NCBI GenBank assembly: GCA_035533295.1
Contig: DATLUA010000054.1
Span: forward strand, 5,198 to 69,197
Source of the DNA: JAGWJU01 sp035533295
GTDB lineage: Bacteria; Elusimicrobiota; Elusimicrobia; UBA1565; UBA9628
Reading direction: 5' to 3'
DNA: 64,000 bases
The notes under the pieces: generated by a model
Seen by the model: only the letters and a program-made list of their open reading frames with translations
Told to the model about the DNA's origin: nothing
Database searches by the model: none
In this document: in pieces, positions 60,363 through 64,000 of the stretch
Layout of the letters: every line of letters starts with the position of its first letter
Position numbering within the stretch: position 1 is the stretch's first letter
Translations under genes and position numbers: made by a program

Positions 60363-61769
60363 CTAGGAAACAGTTTTGAGGCGCACGGTGAAGCGGGATC
60401 CCGAGCCAACGGCGCTTGAGACCTCGACGCTTCCATCGTGGGCTTGGACGATGGCCTTGACCAAACTCAGGCCCAGACCGAGCCCGCGCTGCGAGCGGCC
60501 CGCCTCGCTGCGGTAGAGGCGCTCCCAGATTTTGGACAAATCCTGGGGTGGAATGCCGATGCCGGTGTCGCGCACGATGACGGCAATAAATCCGTCTTCC
60601 CGCGTCGCGGTTAAGTTTATTTCTCCCCCGGGATCGGTGTATTTGACGGCGTTGTCCAGGAGATTGGCGACGACGCGGCGCATGCGGCCGCGATCGCAGA
60701 GGACGCGGATATCCTCCCCCCCGGCGACATCGACGCGGAGTCCTTTTTCTTCGGCGGCATAGCGGTAGGCCTCGCGGGCCTCGCGCAGAAGCTCGGAGAC
60801 GTTTGTCGGCTCCATCGAGAGCGCCATCGTCCCGGTCTCCGCCTCCGAGATGTCCATCAGCGTGTCGAGCATGCCCAGGACCTTGTCCGATTCCTCGACG
60901 CAGTCGGCGAGGGCCTCGCGGTAATCGGAGACGTCGGCTTCGGATCTTAAGGGAAGCTCGGCGACGGCCCGCAGGCGGGTCATGGGCGTGCGCAGATCGT
61001 GCGCGACGTTATCCAGGGCGCTCTTCATTCCGGAAACCAGCGCCTCGATGCGCTCCATCATGCCGTTGAAGAGTTCCGTGAGTTCCTGCAGTTCGTCACC
61101 CGTGTGGCGCAGAGGCGCCCGGGCGCCTATGGCGCCTGATTTGACGGCTTCGAGCGTTCGGACAAGCCCGCGGATGGGCGAGAGCGCCCGGCGGGACATG
61201 AGGAAGGCTCCGACCAACCCTAGAATAATCGCCAGCACGAAAACGGCCGCCAATATCCAACGGAAGCGCTCCAACACGTCTTCTCGGCGCGCCGTGCTCT
61301 GCCCTATCTGCAGAATTTCTCCGTTCGGCAGCGCCTGCGAGACTATCTCCATAGACTGATCGTCGGGCGGCGCCGGGATGGAAGTCCATGAGGGCTTTAA
61401 ACCCGCCGGAGGCGTTATCCCGGGCAGGTTGAATTTACTCCAGCCGTTGGCTCTCAGATCGAAAATGCCGCGTCGGCCGGCGCCAAGAAGGCGGATGAGG
61501 CGGATGTCTTGGCCGCCTTCCCAAATTTGGGTGGCGGCCTCTGATTTCAAGCCCGCCAAGCCCTCGTCCCGATACTCGTCGCGGAAGTGGACGAGATCGG
61601 AGGCGATGGCGGCGCGATCTCCGCGCCTAAGAGATGACGCGACGAAGAAGTAGGCCGCGGTCATGGCGGCGGCGTTGCCGAGAAGAAAAAACGCGGCGGA
61701 CCAAGCCGCCAGCCGGAAGCTCAGAGATTTGGGTCGGGGCCGAAACGCCTCAGGAGCCTTTAAGGACAT
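60363..61769 (-). CDS. HAMP-domain sensor histidine kinase
   Basis: A 468-residue kinase: two membrane helices flank a periplasmic sensor, then a HAMP domain, the H-box VAHDLRTPMTRL, N-box VVANLLDNAVKYTDPGG and G-boxes DTGIGIPP and LGLGLSLVKAIV. ATG 61769 is used; GTG 61778 is in frame. It overlaps the response-regulator gene by about 20 bases, so the two are translated together. The ligand is unknown; PepSY and efflux neighbours suggest envelope stress or metal sensing. Confidence 0.92.
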   Translation of the reverse strand: MSLKAPEAFRPRPKSLSFRLAAWSAAFFLLGNAAAMTAAYFFVASSLRRGDRAAIASDLVHFRDEYRDEGLAGLKSEAATQIWEGGQDIRLIRLLGAGRRGIFDLRANGWSKFNLPGITPPAGLKPSWTSIPAPPDDQSMEIVSQALPNGEILQIGQSTARREDVLERFRWILAAVFVLAIILGLVGAFLMSRRALSPIRGLVRTLEAVKSGAIGARAPLRHTGDELQELTELFNGMMERIEALVSGMKSALDNVAHDLRTPMTRLRAVAELPLRSEADVSDYREALADCVEESDKVLGMLDTLMDISEAETGTMALSMEPTNVSELLREAREAYRYAAEEKGLRVDVAGGEDIRVLCDRGRMRRVVANLLDNAVKYTDPGGEINLTATREDGFIAVIVRDTGIGIPPQDLSKIWERLYRSEAGRSQRGLGLGLSLVKAIVQAHDGSVEVSSAVGSGSRFTVRLKTVS

Positions 61770-62436
61770 ATCCGACACCGCGGATGGTCTGGATCATTTT
61801 TTCGGCAAAGGGCTTGTCTATCTTGTCGCGCAGGCGGCAGACGAGCACGTCGACCACGTTGGTCTGCGGATCGAAATCATAGTTCCACACATTTTCCAGG
61901 ATCATCGCTTTGGAAACTGGCCGCCCGGCGTTGCGTGCGAGATACTCCAGGAGGACGAATTCTTTAACCGGAAGGTCTATTTTTCCGCCGGATCGGACAA
62001 CCTCGCGCGTGATAATATTGATGGAAAGATCGCCCACGGCCAGAAGCGCTGAACCCGCGGCGCCCTGGGCCGCGCCGCGGGTTCGCCTCACCAAGGCCTC
62101 AATGCGGGCGAGGAGTTCGGAGAAGGAGAAGGGCTTGGTGAGGTAGTCGTCCCCGCCGGCGCGCAATCCCTTGACGCGGTCGTCCACCGAGCGCTTGGCG
62201 CTCAAAATCAGGACCGGGACGCCGATTTTTTCCCGCCGGATTCTCTCGATGAGGGAGAGCCCGTCCAATTTTGGAAGCATGACGTCCATCACCGAGGCGG
62301 CGTAAGGCTCGCCGAGTAGGCGGCGGTAAGCCGTCTCACCATCGGCCGCGCGATCCACCACGAAGCCGGATCCCTTGAGCCCGCGGCCGATGAAAGCGGC
62401 GATTTTCGGGTCGTCTTCTACGACCAGTATGCGCAT
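61750..62436 (-). CDS. OmpR-family response regulator
   Basis: A 228-residue regulator: receiver domain with acidic pocket EDD, phospho-acceptor Asp in VMDVMLPKLDG and Lys in TKPFSF, then a winged-helix DNA-binding domain (LPVKEFVLLEYLARNAGRPVSKAMILENVWNYDFDPQTNVVDVLVCRLRDKID). ATG 62436 is chosen over the longer frame. It precedes the kinase gene and probably controls the surrounding envelope genes. Confidence 0.93.
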   Translation of the reverse strand: MRILVVEDDPKIAAFIGRGLKGSGFVVDRAADGETAYRRLLGEPYAASVMDVMLPKLDGLSLIERIRREKIGVPVLILSAKRSVDDRVKGLRAGGDDYLTKPFSFSELLARIEALVRRTRGAAQGAAGSALLAVGDLSINIITREVVRSGGKIDLPVKEFVLLEYLARNAGRPVSKAMILENVWNYDFDPQTNVVDVLVCRLRDKIDKPFAEKMIQTIRGVGYVLKGS

Positions 62437-62545
62437 GAGTGTCCGTGGATTTAACCATAGTTGGGAGCGGAAATGAAAACGCTCGCGGCCGGGCAGCAAT
62501 GTCGCCCGGCCGCGCACTGACGCCGCTTTGTGGTTCCTGCTTCTT

Positions 62546-63035
62546 CTAGAAGCCCCAACCCACGATGAGGTGGTAGTATGCGTCGGCCACGAGCTGGTTT
62601 CCGTTGGAGTGCTGATAGACCGGAAAGCCCACGCCCGCGTCGACTTTCCAGGTGGGCGAGCCCAATTCCCGGTCGGGCCGCAACAGAATGCGCTGGTAGC
62701 CGGTGTCGGCCGAGTTCGCCGCGATCAAGGTGGGCTCGTCTCATTCGCCGTCGGCGAAATACATTCACTTGTTGTCCGACGTGATGGCGTCCGTGTGGTA
62801 GCCGCCCGAAAGGATTTGGGTGCTGCCGGTTCCCAACTCGGCGTCGCGATCGAAGTTGGCATAGGTGTCGTCGCCGGTGGGTAGCATGGAGTCGGTCTGG
62901 GTGTCGAAGACTCCGCAGCCGCAGGCGCGCAGCTCCAGGCTTCTCGGGGATGGGCGCCGCGGCGAGAAAGGCCGCGAGCGCCAAGAACGCGCTCGGGCGC
63001 GCCCAAGCGCGGATTTTTTTAAAAGGCAATGGCAT
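62546..63035 (-). pseudogene. decayed outer-membrane transporter-like protein
   Basis: It begins MPLPFKKIRAWARPSAFLALAAF (signal peptide, AAGGAG Shine-Dalgarno). A frameshift follows, and the match continues in another frame: CGCGVFDTQTDSM, LPTGDDTYANFDRDAELGTGSTQILSGGYH, then two in-frame TGA codons within SDNK*MYFADGE*DEP, and a family-like C-terminus (SADTGYQRILLRPDRELG...FPVYQHSNGNQLVADAYYHLIVGWGF). Central segments expected of the barrel are missing. Both TGAs stand where Trp would be expected. Confidence 0.75.
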
Positions 63036-63509
63036 AAAGGCTCCTTGAATTAATCGCAAATCGAACGTCGGGCGATTATGCGAAATACTGCCGCGCTAAC
63101 CGCGTACGGGGACGGCTCAATGGAAGGCGGGATTCAAGCGTTTTTAGGCGGCGGCGAGGGCGGCGCTCGCATGGCAACTCGTCGGCGGGAAAAATGGCGC
63201 GTAGGACTGTGACGGCCTGGCCGAGATCGTTTCGTGCGCGCCGATGCTGCGGCGGATTTTAAGGCACAGGGAGCAGGGGTGTCTGCCGTCGAAAGCCATG
63301 GCCATGGCGCGTTGCGCCAAGTGGGTCCGCGAGTAGCGCCACGCCATGCGGCCCCACGCGCGGCCAGCAGAATCAATCGCAGACAACGGACTCCGCGGCC
63401 GCGCGTGGGCATCGGAGGCAGTTTGCAAAATCGAAGTTTTAATTTTCTATGATAATTTCGCCTGGAGTTTATCCGCGGCGGCATCGTTCGGAAAATGAGG
63501 AGGCGGAAC
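63036..63509. other. region with a probable small-gene remnant, otherwise empty
   Basis: On the minus strand, around 63144-63428, a frame contains WGRMAWRYSRTHLAQRAMAM followed by AFDGRHPCSLCLKI, a Cys-pair motif that looks like a real small exported protein, but the hydrophobic leader is in another frame (RGVRCLRLILLA), so it is probably frameshifted. The rest of the stretch, including the 5' leader of the next cytochrome, shows no gene. Confidence 0.4.
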
Positions 63510-63863
63510 ATGAAGGGAATCATGACGGGGGCGGTTGGAGTTATCGTTCTGGGAGCGCTGGCGGCGCTGACCGCGGTGCATTTCGGGCTGGTGCCCGCGA
63601 ACGCCGACGCAGCGCCCTCGGCGCTGGAGACTTGGGCGGCGCATACGTCTTTGCGCGCGACCATCCGGCGAGAGGCACCCCGCGGACCCAATCCCGTGAA
63701 ACTTAATGAGAAAAATCTCCTGGCCGGCATCAAGCTTTACGCCCGCGATTGCGCCGTCTGCCACGGCGCGATAGACGGAAAAGCCTCCAACGTGGCGATG
63801 GGGCTCTACCAGAAGCCGCCCCAACTCGCCAAGGACGGCGTGGAGAATGATCCGGAGGGCTGA
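63510..63863 (+). pseudogene. truncated c-type cytochrome, paralogue of 25039-25641
   Basis: ATG 63510 has AGGAGG 6 bases upstream. It encodes a membrane anchor (MTGAVGVIVLGALAALTAVHF) and a cytochrome c start with CAVCHG and GLYQKPPQLAKDGVENDPEG, then stops at TGA 63861-63863. The intact paralogue at 25039 continues for about 70 more residues with the distal Met segment. Without the axial Met part this product should not bind haem normally. Confidence 0.75.
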
Positions 63864-64000
63864 GGGGCTCCCCGTCTGTCCGACCACCGTGGACCTGATT
63901 TAAGGTAGCCGTTGTCGTTCGAAGAGAGGAAGATATCCGTCGTCGGCCGTTCCTCTTTTCTTTTTGCTTCTTTTTCTTTTCTGTGAATTGCTGTGGACAA
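63864..64000. other. intergenic end of window
   Basis: No gene. A weak inverted pair (GAGGAA...TTCCTC) is followed by a T/C-rich tract (TTTTCTTTTTGCTTC...), terminator-like on the plus strand. The pyrimidine tract recalls the homopyrimidine arm at 12828-12915. Confidence 0.35.

Noticed and set aside
62546..63035. TGA read as tryptophan or selenocysteine
   Set aside because: Intact genes in the window use TGG for Trp and TGA as a stop, and the same gene also has a frameshift and deletions, so it is a pseudogene.

Overview
The window looks like a chromosome segment from a GC-rich, diderm (Gram-negative type) bacterium. TolQ/TolR/TolA, LolA, TolC, an RND pump, porin-like barrels and many lipoproteins all imply an outer membrane. 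The mix of DUF2723 and TMTC-like membrane proteins with TPR tails, a BatA-DUF4159 fusion and a planctomycete-type cytochrome would fit a little-cultured phylum such as Elusimicrobiota. No rRNA or other taxonomic marker is present, so that placement is tentative.

Layout. 1-5 kb: a partial MFS transporter with a barrel protein, a sigma/anti-sigma pair, a decayed transposase remnant and a sodium:solute symporter. 5-15 kb: a deleted FAD-monooxygenase pseudogene and a TMTC-like protein, then rpsO-pnp-accB-ftsK-lolA-rodZ-like-pgsA. 15-27 kb: envelope and glycosylation genes (barrel protein, ArnT-like GT-C, two DUF2723/TPR proteins, PAP2 enzyme, CoA-transferase, GT2) and two c-type cytochromes. 27-34 kb: a MoxR-DUF58-BatA/VWA/DUF4159-VWA operon. 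34-44 kb: lipoproteins, a DEAD-box helicase, a CheY-like regulator, EttA and a secreted HELTH metallopeptidase. 44-52 kb: tolQ-tolR and a tolA-like gene, separated by about 6 kb of lower-GC DNA that encodes a 1586-residue Type ISP-like restriction-modification enzyme, a class III cyclase-like protein, a 63-residue protein, a leftover R-M 3' end and 11-bp repeats. 52-59 kb: cinA, a DUF3467 gene and a complete RND efflux operon with an unusually short adaptor. 59-64 kb: a two-component system with a PepSY protein, surrounded by decayed genes.

Two observations stand out. First, many operon-leading genes here have a -10 hexamer whose last base lies exactly 6 bases (nine strong cases) or 7-9 bases before the start codon, so their transcripts should be leaderless or nearly so; rpsO, a secreted peptidase gene, tolQ and one secreted-protein gene also have a -35 at the right spacing. 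Operon-internal genes instead use stop/start overlaps or Shine-Dalgarno sequences. Second, a restriction-modification/cyclase-like cassette sits inside the tol operon and is joined to tolR through a nine-codon minicistron.

No tRNA, rRNA, CRISPR array or intact insertion sequence was seen. Most long antisense open frames are artefacts of high GC and are left out.
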